Assembly (NCBI GenBank): GCA_017936885.1
Contig: JAGBEO010000007.1
Span: forward strand, 24,388-88,387
Direction: 5' to 3'
Origin: Lachnospiraceae bacterium
GTDB taxonomy: Bacteria > Bacillota > Clostridia > Lachnospirales > Lachnospiraceae
DNA length: 64,000 nt
Part shown: positions 29,758 to 38,119 of the stretch, piece after piece
Numbering within the stretch: the first letter of the stretch is position 1
How the letters are laid out: every line of letters starts with the position of its first letter
The notes under the pieces: model-generated
Told to the model about the DNA's origin: nothing
The model's input: only the letters and a program-made list of their open reading frames with translations
Database searches by the model: none
Translations under genes and position numbers: made by a program

Positions 29758-31113
29758 ATGGGAACTTACTCCGGAGAGAGGATAGATACCTTGATGATAA
29801 ATTTACAACTATTGGATTATGCGGGAAAACTGATTTCCTGTGTGGTAACGGTTTTTATTGTTTTTCAGTATTTTGATACAAGATATATGCGGTTGCATGA
29901 GTCCGGATTTATTTATGCGGGTTGGAAAATATTGTGCTGTCTTTTGAATTTTGCAGGATATCTTTTCAACAATCCGCTTCTCAATATTACCTTCTGGATC
30001 AGTGTTGTTCTGATTACGAGCAAAGTGTTTTATTATGATCCCGTGCTTAGTAAGAGACGGTATTACATGATGAATGTGGCATTTGTTTTTGCAACTTCTG
30101 TCTGTGAAGCCGTGGGAGGTATTTTGGCAGAGGCGGGCATACGGCTTATGCATATAGAAATAGAAAAAAATGCATCTATTATTGGATTTGTATACATCCT
30201 TGCTTCTGCTACGGCATCTATGTTGTTATATTATCTGGTTTTAAGACGGTTGTTTCTTCCTAAAAGAACAGACCGGATACCCTTTGGGCAGTGGATGATC
30301 TATGCGGTTATAACAGCTTATGCGTTGGTTAATATAGGAGAAATCCTGTTTCTCATCAAGCATGAGTTGAGTGATGGAGATTATTTGTTTTTGATGGCGG
30401 ATGGTCTTTTTATTATTGTTGTGAATCTGTATCTCTTTTCTTTGCTGGATGCCTTTGCAGAGAACAAGGACTTGAAGTGCAAGCTGATTTTGTATGAAAG
30501 ACAAGCAAAGAGTAATTATGTCTATTATGCCAAGCAGATGGACAATCATAAGAAAGCTCTGGCAGTGATCCATGATGTGCGGAAGCATATGAGAATTGCG
30601 GATGCGTATGAACAGAGAGGGGAAGCAGATAAGAGAAAAGAGTATGCGGATGACTTCGAAGAGATGATAGCGCCTTTGTTAATGTTTCCTTATTGCGAAA
30701 ATGTGATTTTCAATATTATTATCAATGATAAGGTGGAATATTGCAAAAAGAAAGATATTACCTTTAATGTCGATATCAGGGAGGTTAATATTGATTTCAT
30801 GAAGCCGATTGATATCACCACCATATTCGGCAATCTGCTGGATAATGCAGTGGAAGCATGCGAAGCAGCAGAAGAAAAAGAGATACAGTTGAAAATGTAT
30901 CCGTTTAACGGTCTGATTTATGTACTGCTTACCAATACCTATGCCGGAAATATCCGGTGGAATGGTAAAGGAAAACCTATATCGGGTAAAGGAGAGCATC
31001 ATGGGATTGGAGTGGAGAACGTAGAACAGGCATTGAAAGGATATCATGGAAGTCTGAGATTATCGGCGCAGGAACAAATATTTATGGCAGAAGTTATGTT
31101 TAATAAGGCATAG
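29758..31113 (+). CDS. GHKL-family sensor histidine kinase (AgrC-like)
   Basis: 451 residues from the ATG at 29758 (AGGA nine bases upstream). About six membrane helices occupy ~15-225. The H-box is AVIHDVRKHMRIAD, followed by the GHKL ATPase with N-box FGNLLDNAVEACE and G-box-like GKGEHHGIGVENV. The topology matches kinases that sense peptides or other small ligands at the membrane. It overlaps functionally with the regulator seven bases upstream. No agrB/agrD homologue is present nearby, so the signal is unknown. Confidence 0.92.
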   Translation: MGTYSGERIDTLMINLQLLDYAGKLISCVVTVFIVFQYFDTRYMRLHESGFIYAGWKILCCLLNFAGYLFNNPLLNITFWISVVLITSKVFYYDPVLSKRRYYMMNVAFVFATSVCEAVGGILAEAGIRLMHIEIEKNASIIGFVYILASATASMLLYYLVLRRLFLPKRTDRIPFGQWMIYAVITAYALVNIGEILFLIKHELSDGDYLFLMADGLFIIVVNLYLFSLLDAFAENKDLKCKLILYERQAKSNYVYYAKQMDNHKKALAVIHDVRKHMRIADAYEQRGEADKRKEYADDFEEMIAPLLMFPYCENVIFNIIINDKVEYCKKKDITFNVDIREVNIDFMKPIDITTIFGNLLDNAVEACEAAEEKEIQLKMYPFNGLIYVLLTNTYAGNIRWNGKGKPISGKGEHHGIGVENVEQALKGYHGSLRLSAQEQIFMAEVMFNKA

Positions 31114-31153
31114 CAAAACAGAACAGAAAAGTATATACAGTATATAAATGATT

Positions 31154-31203
31154 AAAACGGTGCACGGGCAGATTACTTTGTCTGAGGCATCGTTTTCATT
31201 TTT
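31154..31203 (+). terminator. Terminator after the two-component genes
   Basis: AAAACGGTGC (31154-31163) pairs with GCATCGTTTT (31187-31196, one G-T pair), with an inner CAGA/TCTG stem, followed by CATTTTTT. Confidence 0.8.
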
Positions 31204-31232
31204 TGTCGATTAGGTTCAAATTTTGTCGATTA
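31201..31232 (+). promoter_or_regulatory. LytTR-type direct repeat pair
   Basis: TTTTGTCGATTA occurs at 31201-31212 and again, identically, at 31221-31232, 20 bases centre to centre. Direct repeats about two helical turns apart are the usual binding layout of AgrA/LytTR regulators, and such a regulator is encoded 1.5 kb upstream. The rest of the gap to 31448 holds only very short ORFs. Confidence 0.55.
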
Positions 31233-31291
31233 TGCAAATTCTATTGTTGATTTTTGTGTGTTCTTGTTAGCATGAAAAAAGGAAGAGTACT

Positions 31292-31357
31292 ATGAAAAAA
31301 TGCGAAAAATATTATTGGCAGGAATTTTCCAAGACGATTATTGGACAACAAAAGTGA
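31292..31357 (+). CDS. Possible 21-residue peptide
   Basis: MKKCEKYYWQEFSKTIIGQQ plus Lys and a TGA stop. GGAAGAG lies four bases before the ATG. It overlaps, as ATGA, the end of a 7-codon ORF starting at 31272, and another 27-codon ORF (MRKILLAGIFQDDYW...) overlaps it in a different frame. Placed directly after the LytTR-type repeats, a short product would fit a regulated peptide. The ORFs are too short to prove coding. No exporter or maturation gene is adjacent. Confidence 0.25.
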   Translation: MKKCEKYYWQEFSKTIIGQQK

Positions 31358-31448
31358 AAACAGATTCCAGGCGTCTGTTGTGAAATGAGAGACAAGAGAA
31401 TTACGTTATTATTAGAAATGATAGTGAAACAAGTAAAAGAGGATGGGT

Positions 31449-31943
31449 ATGAATCAAATTTTATTCGAAGTAAATTGGATCGGAAGCTTACGTAGCTTTT
31501 TCTCAGAAATGGTTTTATGTGTTTTATTTAGTGTGGGATTAGTCCGTCAAATAAGAGCAAGGAATAAAATGGATAGAAGTAAAACAAGAGGACAAATCAA
31601 ATACATAACCGAAACAGCATCCATAATTTCATGGGGCATTATAACAGCAGTGTTAATAGTAGCTGTGTGTAATGGATATTTTGATATTATTGTTGCCTAT
31701 AAGCTTGGAAATTACTGTGAAGTGGAAGGCATGGTGGAAGATTTTAGAATTCGTGAGGGATGTTATGATTTATATTTTGTAATTGAGGATGTAGCATTTA
31801 GCCCGGGACAGACTGCTTCATGGGGATATACGTTACTTATGACAAATAAAAGTGTTATACAAGGTAACGGACAGCATTTGAAAATAAGATATATACCATA
31901 TGGTGGAGATAATGCCATAGTCTATATTGAACAGATAGAATAA
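31449..31943 (+). CDS. Small membrane protein, family A copy 1 (DUF3592-like)
   Basis: 164 residues from the ATG at 31449 (GAGG six bases upstream). Begins MNQILFEVNWIG and has two membrane helices (~18-35 and ~58-78). A beta-rich domain follows, with YKLGNYCEVEGMVEDF and VIQGNGQHLKIRYIPYGG...IVYIEQIE. A paralog at 35322 shares start and end nearly unchanged. The layout resembles DUF3592 proteins. Function unknown; it may be an immunity-type membrane protein, but no toxin gene is visible. First intact member of the duplicated array. Confidence 0.7.
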   Translation: MNQILFEVNWIGSLRSFFSEMVLCVLFSVGLVRQIRARNKMDRSKTRGQIKYITETASIISWGIITAVLIVAVCNGYFDIIVAYKLGNYCEVEGMVEDFRIREGCYDLYFVIEDVAFSPGQTASWGYTLLMTNKSVIQGNGQHLKIRYIPYGGDNAIVYIEQIE

Positions 31944-31975
31944 TGATGTTTATAGAAAGCGGGTGCAGTAACTAA

Positions 31976-32539
31976 TTGAAAAATATTTCTGTCAATAAAT
32001 GCGTAAAAAAATCTTCTGTTTGGATAGTTGCTTTAGGTGGTATTATATTATCTTTTTTATGGGAAATTATTGTTATTATTATGCTAATGACACACACAGG
32101 AGGCAAATTAAGCAACTATGAGGAAATTTCAAAATATGTAATAAACAATCAAGATACTTTTGAAGAAACTTCAATTTATATGCTATCACAGTGGGATAAC
32201 ATAGATATAATTGTTAAAAAAAATAATCTTAAACATTTTAGAAGTTCGGAAGATGTAAAAGCCCTGTTCATTGATAACTATATTAGAATGATAAGTTTAT
32301 ATAAAAATGAAAATGTGCAAATCGTTGTTTTTCAGACGTATGTATCCGGATTAGGGGGAGATGGAAGTGTAAGAGGATTTATATATTTTACTGGTGATAA
32401 AGCGGATAAGATAATTGATAATTACGGCTTGGAAAAATACGGGGAAGAATGGAAGATAAGAAAAACAAGTCTCTTAAACTGCCTGGGATGCTTATTGGGG
32501 AATATGAAAGAAAGCAGAGAAATCGTAATATTGATATAA
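31976..32539 (+). CDS. Single-pass membrane protein, family B copy 1
   Basis: 187 residues from a TTG at 31976; no ATG is available at the right place and the ribosome site is poor. One N-terminal helix (WIVALGGIILSFLWEIIVIIM by position ~17-37), then an outside domain containing GGKLSNYEEISKYVINNQDTFEE and LYKNENVQIVVFQTYVSGLGGDGS. Family B copy 2 at 36051 aligns through these blocks but the C-termini differ, so this copy may end in a frameshifted tail. The neighbouring copies of families A and C show it belongs to the duplicated cassette. Function unknown. Confidence 0.6.
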   Translation: MKNISVNKCVKKSSVWIVALGGIILSFLWEIIVIIMLMTHTGGKLSNYEEISKYVINNQDTFEETSIYMLSQWDNIDIIVKKNNLKHFRSSEDVKALFIDNYIRMISLYKNENVQIVVFQTYVSGLGGDGSVRGFIYFTGDKADKIIDNYGLEKYGEEWKIRKTSLLNCLGCLLGNMKESREIVILI

Positions 32540-32566
32540 AATATATCAGGTAATTAGAAAGCAATA

Positions 32567-32626
32567 GTATAAATAAAGTATATACCATATAAAGCGCTAA
32601 CATTATAGTTTATATTGAACAGACAC
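32567..32626 (+). pseudogene. 3' remnant of a family A gene
   Basis: About 60 bases matching the last ~20 codons of family A (compare AAGTATATACCATAT...TTATAGTTTATATTGAAC here with the end of the gene at 35322). It sits directly before family C copy 1, just as an intact A gene sits directly before the broken C copy at 35805. This supports an ancestral A-C cassette. Confidence 0.65.
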
Positions 32627-32635
32627 GAGGGAACA

Positions 32636-33316
32636 ATGAATAAAAAGGAAATCATAAGAGAAATTTTAGGTAGAGAACTAACAGTGCAGGGCTATGAATA
32701 TGTATCTGATGATGAATCATACGTTTTTAGAAAATGGGAAGCTGAAATATTAAAAGAGTTTGTAATCGGAGATATCTATCAGAAATCCATCAGAATAGAT
32801 TTTATGACCAATGTAAATATGGGTGTCGATGCAACGAAATGGGTAGACCGGAATAAATGCAGAGTCAATGAACTGGGGTTCTTATGTGTTCTGCCGACAG
32901 ATGTTTCTACGCCGGAAATGGAAAAGGAATTTTATGAAAACAGAGAACAGTTGATTGAGCAGGGGGTAAAGTTATTGGGAATTGAAGGTATGACAGGAGC
33001 AAACCGGATCCATGTCATTATTGAGAAACTCAAAGAATTACAAAATAAGACTTTTCAGGATGCTATCTCGGAGCTGATATTATTAAGTGCGGTGTGGGGA
33101 AGTGTTTATTGTGAAATGACTCATGGTGAGTGGCGGTTTGATGGGACAAGAACGAAAATTGTCAATGAATCTAGTATTGAAGGTTGTCCGTTAAAAGTCA
33201 TGATTTCAATATGGAAAGGAAGTACATATGAAGTTTTAATTAATAATTGTGTATATGCAGAAATGCAACATAATCTAATTAGGGAAGAAAGAACAAAACG
33301 CAAGCCAAAGAAATGA
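32636..33316 (+). CDS. Protein of unknown function, family C copy 1
   Basis: 226 residues from the ATG at 32636 (GAGG six bases upstream). Soluble, no membrane helix or signal. N-terminal block KEIIREILGRELTVQGYEYVSDDESYVFRKWE, later KWVDRNKCRVNELGF and EMTHGEWRFDG. I do not recognise a family. A decayed copy with internal stops and a central deletion lies at 35805. The soluble nature next to membrane proteins suggests a toxin-antidote or immunity type of arrangement, which is only a guess. Confidence 0.65.
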   Translation: MNKKEIIREILGRELTVQGYEYVSDDESYVFRKWEAEILKEFVIGDIYQKSIRIDFMTNVNMGVDATKWVDRNKCRVNELGFLCVLPTDVSTPEMEKEFYENREQLIEQGVKLLGIEGMTGANRIHVIIEKLKELQNKTFQDAISELILLSAVWGSVYCEMTHGEWRFDGTRTKIVNESSIEGCPLKVMISIWKGSTYEVLINNCVYAEMQHNLIREERTKRKPKK

Positions 33317-33384
33317 TAATCCTATTGGTAAGCAGAAAAACACAGCAGGCAATGGAAGATGCGTAAAGAAATGGAGGAAAAAGT

Positions 33385-34086
33385 ATGGAAGTGGTTATTA
33401 TGTTATTTTGTTTTGGAGTCATGTTTTTGATGCTTTCAATCATTTTCTTAATCATACGATTCATCACCCGTAAAACAAGAGATCAAAATAAACAGGAAAA
33501 AGCGGAAACAATTCCCACATGGAGAGCGGAAAATCTCACGTCCGATCAGCGGAGGCTTGTAAAAGAGGAATATAAGGCATATAGGGCAAGGGTTTACGAG
33601 GGACATTCGGAAGTAGAGAAATTTGAACAAAGAAAGACAAGATGGATTTGGCTTCTTATTGTGTATGGAATCGTGATGAAGGGTATAGCGGTATTTATGG
33701 GAAATGGGGGAATTACGGTAAGTAATCTTATAATGATTGTTTTGGCGGGAATGGGAATGAACACGATTTTCCTGTTGGCAGCCATGGGACCTAAATGGAG
33801 ATTGGCAATCGGACTATATATGTTAGTATTCTGGAATCTGGTGACCTTCATCACAGGGATGGCGCAGGTCGGCATTACGACATTTACAATCTTTATAAGA
33901 GCTTTGGCAGAAGGATTTAAAAGATATCCGCTGATGGTTTGTGTGGATATACTTTCATGGATCTATATACTGTTGATTCTTCTGACAGCCATATGGCTGA
34001 CGCTTGTCAGGCATAATAGGGAGTTGGCAGAGCAGTCTGAAGAATTGCATGTGCAATTACAGAAATTTAAACCAATGGGGATTTGA
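33385..34086 (+). CDS. Multi-pass membrane protein of unknown function
   Basis: 233 residues; GGAGG seven bases before the ATG. An N-terminal helix (~3-27) is followed by a charged cytoplasmic loop (Lys/Arg/Glu-rich to ~88). Four more helices follow (~90-108, 112-132, 138-165, 190-213) and a C-terminal amphipathic tail (NRELAEQSEELHVQLQKF). No recognised family and no paralog in the window. It lies inside the duplicated array but seems intact. Confidence 0.65.
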   Translation: MEVVIMLFCFGVMFLMLSIIFLIIRFITRKTRDQNKQEKAETIPTWRAENLTSDQRRLVKEEYKAYRARVYEGHSEVEKFEQRKTRWIWLLIVYGIVMKGIAVFMGNGGITVSNLIMIVLAGMGMNTIFLLAAMGPKWRLAIGLYMLVFWNLVTFITGMAQVGITTFTIFIRALAEGFKRYPLMVCVDILSWIYILLILLTAIWLTLVRHNRELAEQSEELHVQLQKFKPMGI

Positions 34087-34204
34087 ATGAGTCAGGAATA
34101 AGCAAGAAGTAAAGCTTTGCTGTTTATTGATTTTATTATCCAGTATCCTTCATTATACACAAATGTTGACAAACCCACACAAGGAAGAAATGTGAGAATA
34201 TATT

Positions 34205-34564
34205 GTGGATCAGCATTCTGATGCTAAAGAGACAGGCGGAGACTTCTCATGGTTAATGAAATTAAATGAAGTGACAGAGGTAGTTATTGTACAAAGTGAA
34301 TGAGAAGATTTGTCACTGTTTAGGAATCTGTCGTATTTGAAATGTTTATGTGTGGAATATGTGGACTTGAATTACCTTTCTGAACTGAAAGAATTGAAAT
34401 GGCTTGAAATTACCGAAGGACATATTAGGAATGCAGAGAGGGTTTCTGATTTGCAAATTTATGGAAATAGAAGTGAAAGAGTAAAGGAACAGGCAGAGAT
34501 ATTTTTTAACCATGTAGAAAATGTGACAGTTACAAAAGAGATTCCGAATATGCTTGCGCTATAG
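34205..34564 (+). pseudogene. Leucine-rich-repeat-like gene remnant with internal stop
   Basis: Reading from GTG 34205, the frame gives EVTEVVIVQSE, a TGA at 34301-34303, then EDLSLFRNLSYLKCLCVEYVDLNYLSELKELKWLEI, which has the spacing of leucine-rich repeats. It ends at a TAG (34562). The stop falls in mid-repeat, and no ribosome site precedes the downstream part, so the gene is broken. A longer ancestral gene probably extended upstream; bases 34087-34204 hold nothing recognisable. Confidence 0.5.
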
Positions 34565-34630
34565 ATAGTGTTGTATCGAAATTCAATGTTGGCTATTTTA
34601 TAAGCAAATCGCAGAAGGGGGATTATAAAA

Positions 34631-35209
34631 ATGAGAAAATCACATCTTATAGTGCTGGGAGTATGTATTCTTGTGGTAGCTTTATTCGGAATAGATAATA
34701 AGAATGTCGATAAAGAATCAGTTGGGGTGGTAAAAGAGAGACGGGATGATGAAAATCCTTGCTTAAAGTATGAAAAATATTTCCAAATGAAGCAAGGAGA
34801 ATTAGCGCGTATTGAAAAGTTGGAAGATTTATCAGAATGCGGAAAATTTGGCTTTTTGAATAGTCATTTTGGTGGTGTCGTATTCCGGATTGACGAAGGA
34901 GTGTTAGTACAGTATAGCAATGATATTGTGAGTGATATTGATGAGGAACTTTTGCCACGCAGTCTGATTATTATGGACTCATCTCTCAATTTGGGATTTA
35001 TGGATGCCAGAGCAGGAATGGATTTTGAGGAAATTCAGAAAAATGCTTATGTGGGAGAAATACAAGAAGGCTTTATGTATTCGTGGGAGGAGAAAGTATA
35101 TTACATACGATATACGGATGAATATTATGAGTATACATTTTTTTCTGGTGACCAAGATGGGAGCGATTCGTGGCTGATTGTCTCGCATAAGCAGGAGAGG
35201 GAGAACTAA
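34631..35209 (+). CDS. Anchored protein of unknown function
   Basis: 192 residues; GGGGGA precedes the ATG. One N-terminal helix or uncleaved signal (SHLIVLGVCILVVALFGI), then an acidic extracytoplasmic domain. The domain is rich in Tyr/Asp/Glu near its end (VYYIRYTDEYYEYTFFSGDQDG). No Cys at a lipobox position. No family recognised. Position inside the duplicated array suggests a related role to its neighbours. Confidence 0.6.
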   Translation: MRKSHLIVLGVCILVVALFGIDNKNVDKESVGVVKERRDDENPCLKYEKYFQMKQGELARIEKLEDLSECGKFGFLNSHFGGVVFRIDEGVLVQYSNDIVSDIDEELLPRSLIIMDSSLNLGFMDARAGMDFEEIQKNAYVGEIQEGFMYSWEEKVYYIRYTDEYYEYTFFSGDQDGSDSWLIVSHKQEREN

Positions 35210-35321
35210 AATGCAAACTGCTGGAAGGATTCTGGAATGGAAAAGACTATGCAAATTGGCAGGATTGAATGTGTAGAAGAAGGAACAACAGGTGAGATTC
35301 TCATATCGGGAGACAATGGTT

Positions 35322-35810
35322 ATGAATAAAGTATTGTTTGAAGTAAATTGGATAGGAAATATATATAGTTTTTTATGGATCATTTCTATAGTGGTTCCGC
35401 TGATTTTGGGACTTTGTATTTTGGTAAGGGAAAGACATAAATATAATGGGAAATTAGTAGGAGTAATGCTTGCTTTTTGGATATTTATTGTATTGACTAC
35501 AACAGTACATTTGATTATTCAGTATAATTGTGTTGTTATTCAATATAAAAAGGGAAATTATATGGAAGTAGAGGGAACGGTAGAAAATTTTTCCAGAAGA
35601 CCTAAATCAGGACATCAGAGGGAGTCATTTACACTTAACGGAGTAGTGTTTGCATATGATCCAAGCGCAACATGGGGATATTGTCAACCAAGAGAAAATG
35701 GTGGTGTTATTGCAGGAAATGGGCAGCATTTAAGGATAAGGTATATACCATATTATAATGGTGATAATGTTATAGTTTATATTGAACGGATAGTAGGAGA
35801 AAGTGAATAA
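35322..35810 (+). CDS. Small membrane protein, family A copy 2 (DUF3592-like)
   Basis: 162 residues from the ATG at 35322, chosen by alignment with copy 1 (both begin MN-x-x-LFEVNWIG). Two helices (~15-35, ~50-72), then YKKGNYMEVEGTVENF and the conserved tail GNGQHLRIRYIPYYNGDNVIVYIERI. The stop overlaps the start of a decayed family C copy, the arrangement also seen as a remnant before C copy 1. Function unknown. Confidence 0.7.
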   Translation: MNKVLFEVNWIGNIYSFLWIISIVVPLILGLCILVRERHKYNGKLVGVMLAFWIFIVLTTTVHLIIQYNCVVIQYKKGNYMEVEGTVENFSRRPKSGHQRESFTLNGVVFAYDPSATWGYCQPRENGGVIAGNGQHLRIRYIPYYNGDNVIVYIERIVGESE

Positions 35811-36062
35811 AAGAATTATAAGAGAGATTGTAGGCTAAGAATTAACAGCACAAGGCTATAAATATGTACCTGAAGACGATTCGTATGTTTTTAGAAAATG
35901 GGAAGGTAATATTTTAAAAGATATTGTAATTAGAGATACATAGCAAACTAGATTTTATAACTAATATAAATATGGGTGTTGAAGCAACGAAATGGGTAAA
36001 CCGGAATAAATGCAGAGTCAATGAAATGGCTCATGGAGAATGACAGTTTGATGGGATTTAAA
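35805..36062 (+). pseudogene. Decayed family C copy 2
   Basis: The reading from GTG 35805 follows family C (IIREIVG, then ELTAQGYKYVPEDDSYVFRKWEG) but has TAG/TAA stops at codon 12 and around 35941. It then becomes frame-disturbed. KWVNRNKCRVNE-coding DNA is joined straight to the EMAHGE...QFDG segment, so the central ~250 bases found in copy 1 are deleted. A clear pseudogene that overlaps the likely start of family B copy 2. Confidence 0.75.
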
Positions 36063-36596
36063 TATAAACATTTTTTAATTATATGCTTTTGTCTTCTTAT
36101 ATTAGCAGGCAGTATATATGTACTATTACCGGAAATCATTTTTTTTACATGCTTGATGACAGATGATGGAGGTAAACTGAACAGTTTTGAAAGTATCTCT
36201 GACTATGTGAATAATAATCAAGATATATTGGAAGAGATATCAATCAAGATGCTTTCACAGGGAGAGACACTGGATATCTCAGTGGAAGAAGACGAAATTG
36301 CTTATCTTGATGGTTCGGAAGAAGGGGAGACAGATTTATTACAGGACGAAATAATAAGCGAATTATTTGCCGAGCAATCTGTGCAGGAAATAGGAATATA
36401 TAAAAATGAAAATGTGCAGGTAATTGTTTTTCGAACATATGCAGCAGGGCTGGGAATAAGTGGAAGTATGGGTGGTTTTTTCTATTATACGGGAGATGAC
36501 GTAAATGAGATTCTTGAGTATCATTATTTTAATTACTATTCTGTAGAAATACAAGAAATCACAGATAATTTGTTCTATTTTGAAGCAGTAAATTGA
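36051..36596 (+). CDS. Single-pass membrane protein, family B copy 2
   Basis: 181 residues from the ATG at 36051; an in-frame ATG at 36021 would add ten codons that come from the family C pseudogene, so I prefer the later start. N-terminal helix (FLIICFCLLILAGSIYVLL), then GGKLNSFESISDYVNNNQDILEE and IYKNENVQVIVFRTYAAGLG aligning with copy 1. An acidic insert (EEDEIAYLDGSEEGETD) is unique to this copy. DNA identity in the ENVQ block is high (TATATAAAAATGAAAATGTG in both). Function unknown. Confidence 0.6.
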   Translation: MGFKYKHFLIICFCLLILAGSIYVLLPEIIFFTCLMTDDGGKLNSFESISDYVNNNQDILEEISIKMLSQGETLDISVEEDEIAYLDGSEEGETDLLQDEIISELFAEQSVQEIGIYKNENVQVIVFRTYAAGLGISGSMGGFFYYTGDDVNEILEYHYFNYYSVEIQEITDNLFYFEAVN

Positions 36597-36720
36597 TTTA
36601 CACTATAACAATGTTGATTCCCTAAGTGCTTATGGGGGAAGCTTACATAACTGGACTTCAAAAGTATATTAATAGGCATCCGCAATAATAGGGATGCGCG
36701 GATAATTAAAGGGGATAAAA

Positions 36721-37280
36721 GTGAATAAGTATAAGAAAGTTTTATGTATAATCATTGTAAGTATTTTTATGTGTTGCATTTTTATATTAAGTATTAGGAT
36801 GTTATTTCAGGAACAGGTAAAAAATTTTATCAGGCAGAGTGTCTGTTCTGAAGTTGTCAGAAAAAAGGAGAACTCATAGAAGTAATTGAAGAACTGGAAA
36901 ATGATGAAAGTACCAATATTATACATAGGTATAAAAATGTTGATAATACGATTTCATATAAAGATTTGAGTAATCAAAAGATTTCAAATATATTTAAAGA
37001 TTTTAATTTAATGTTTATAGATAACAAATTTAATGAAAAGGGATTTGTAGGCTTTGCTATATATCCGTATGCAGATTTATTGTTGTGTGAAGAAGATGAG
37101 TGGTATTCGTTTGGATTTTATTACAGTAATACTGACAATTCGAGATATATAGTAACTGGAGATACTTGTGACTTAGAGTTTGAACGAGATGACGGCATGA
37201 TGTTTTATGAGTATAAAACAGAAAAGATAATAGATAACTGGTGGTATTATGAATGGATATCATATATAGAATTAGAGTAA
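36721..37280 (+). pseudogene. Membrane-anchored protein split by a frameshift at an A6 tract
   Basis: GTG at 36721 with AAAGGGG six bases upstream gives a 52-codon ORF with one helix (VLCIIIVSIFMCCIFILSI). It ends at TAG 36877. The -1 frame continues without stop from before that point to 37280 (ELIEVIEELENDESTNIIHRYKN...YPYADLLLCEEDEWYSFGFYYSN), which has no start of its own. The junction is A-AAA-AAG at 36861-36867, in the phase required for -1 slippage. Joined, the product is ~186 residues. Either a recent indel, a sequencing error, or recoding. Confidence 0.6.
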
Positions 37281-37409
37281 AATATTTGCCAAACTTTACC
37301 AATAGTTAATGTCTTTGATGTTTATAATAAATGAAATTGCGTTGAATAAATATTGTTTCTAATATTTAATACATTAGTGTTTAAGACTAATAAAACAGGA
37401 GAATTGAAA

Positions 37410-37928
37410 ATGAGCGTTTTGACATGGGATAACGAATATAAATTAATCACATCTCTTGGTAAAGAAGAAATTGAGAAAAGAATCAAAAATAAAACAATAA
37501 TGAAAGGTGAAAGAAAACTTTTAATACAAAATTATCTTTTTATAGGAGGAGAATTTACTGGAGGAATTTTTACATTTATTCCGATTCAGCTTAGAATACC
37601 TCTTCGCGGGCATGATATCAGCTTTATGCCGAGAGTTTTAGGAAAAATTGTTTCTGATAAAGAAGGGAACAGTATCATTATTATGAAAATGAAAGTAAGC
37701 GGAAGGCAAATAGTAAATTTTTTGTTCTATAGCTTATGCTTTATGATAGGCATTATAGCTGGAAATAGTATCCTAATAGGTATAGGTGTATATTTGCTAT
37801 TTATCATTGTATTCTGGGGTGGCTTAATGAAGTATTTTGAATTTGTAGGAAAATATATAGTCAAAATGTTTAAGGAACTTTTGGAAATTGAAGAGTTATC
37901 TGCAGAAGATGATAGGAAATCTGTATAG
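37410..37928 (+). CDS. Membrane protein of unknown function, family E copy 1
   Basis: 172 residues from the ATG at 37410 (AGGAG eight bases upstream; an earlier in-frame start lacks a site). N-terminal soluble part with EIEKRIKNKTIMKGERKLLIQNYLFIGGEFTGG, then two helices (~100-118, ~122-142) and a C-terminal amphipathic helix. The gene at 38117 is a paralog (EVEQRIKNEIILQSGKILYGSF...GQIRDGKF). No recognised family. Confidence 0.6.
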   Translation: MSVLTWDNEYKLITSLGKEEIEKRIKNKTIMKGERKLLIQNYLFIGGEFTGGIFTFIPIQLRIPLRGHDISFMPRVLGKIVSDKEGNSIIIMKMKVSGRQIVNFLFYSLCFMIGIIAGNSILIGIGVYLLFIIVFWGGLMKYFEFVGKYIVKMFKELLEIEELSAEDDRKSV

Positions 37929-38029
37929 TTTGGGGTCTATTTTACTGAACTTATGCATGGTAGCATTTTTTGTATGAGGAGCAGTGAGAAATTGGAAGAA
38001 ATTCAATGAGGAAGGCGGTTCGTGGGGCA

Positions 38030-38119
38030 TTATCAGTTGAAAGAAAACAGGGAAATTATAGCGGGAAACGGACAGCATTTACGGATAAGATACATATCGG
38101 AAGAAGGGCAGGTAAAATG
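38030..38119 (+). pseudogene. 3' remnant of a family A gene
   Basis: In one frame the DNA reads HYQLKENREIIAGNGQHLRI then RYISEEGQVK and a stop at 38118. This matches the tail of family A (ENGGVIAGNGQHLRIRYIPY). Upstream sequence is out of frame. Third truncated or intact trace of family A beyond the two whole copies. The stop overlaps the start of the next gene. Confidence 0.65.

Noticed and set aside
38006-38116. In-frame N-terminal extension of the 38117 gene
   Set aside because: It is the out-of-frame reading of a family A remnant; the paralog at 37410 has no such extension.
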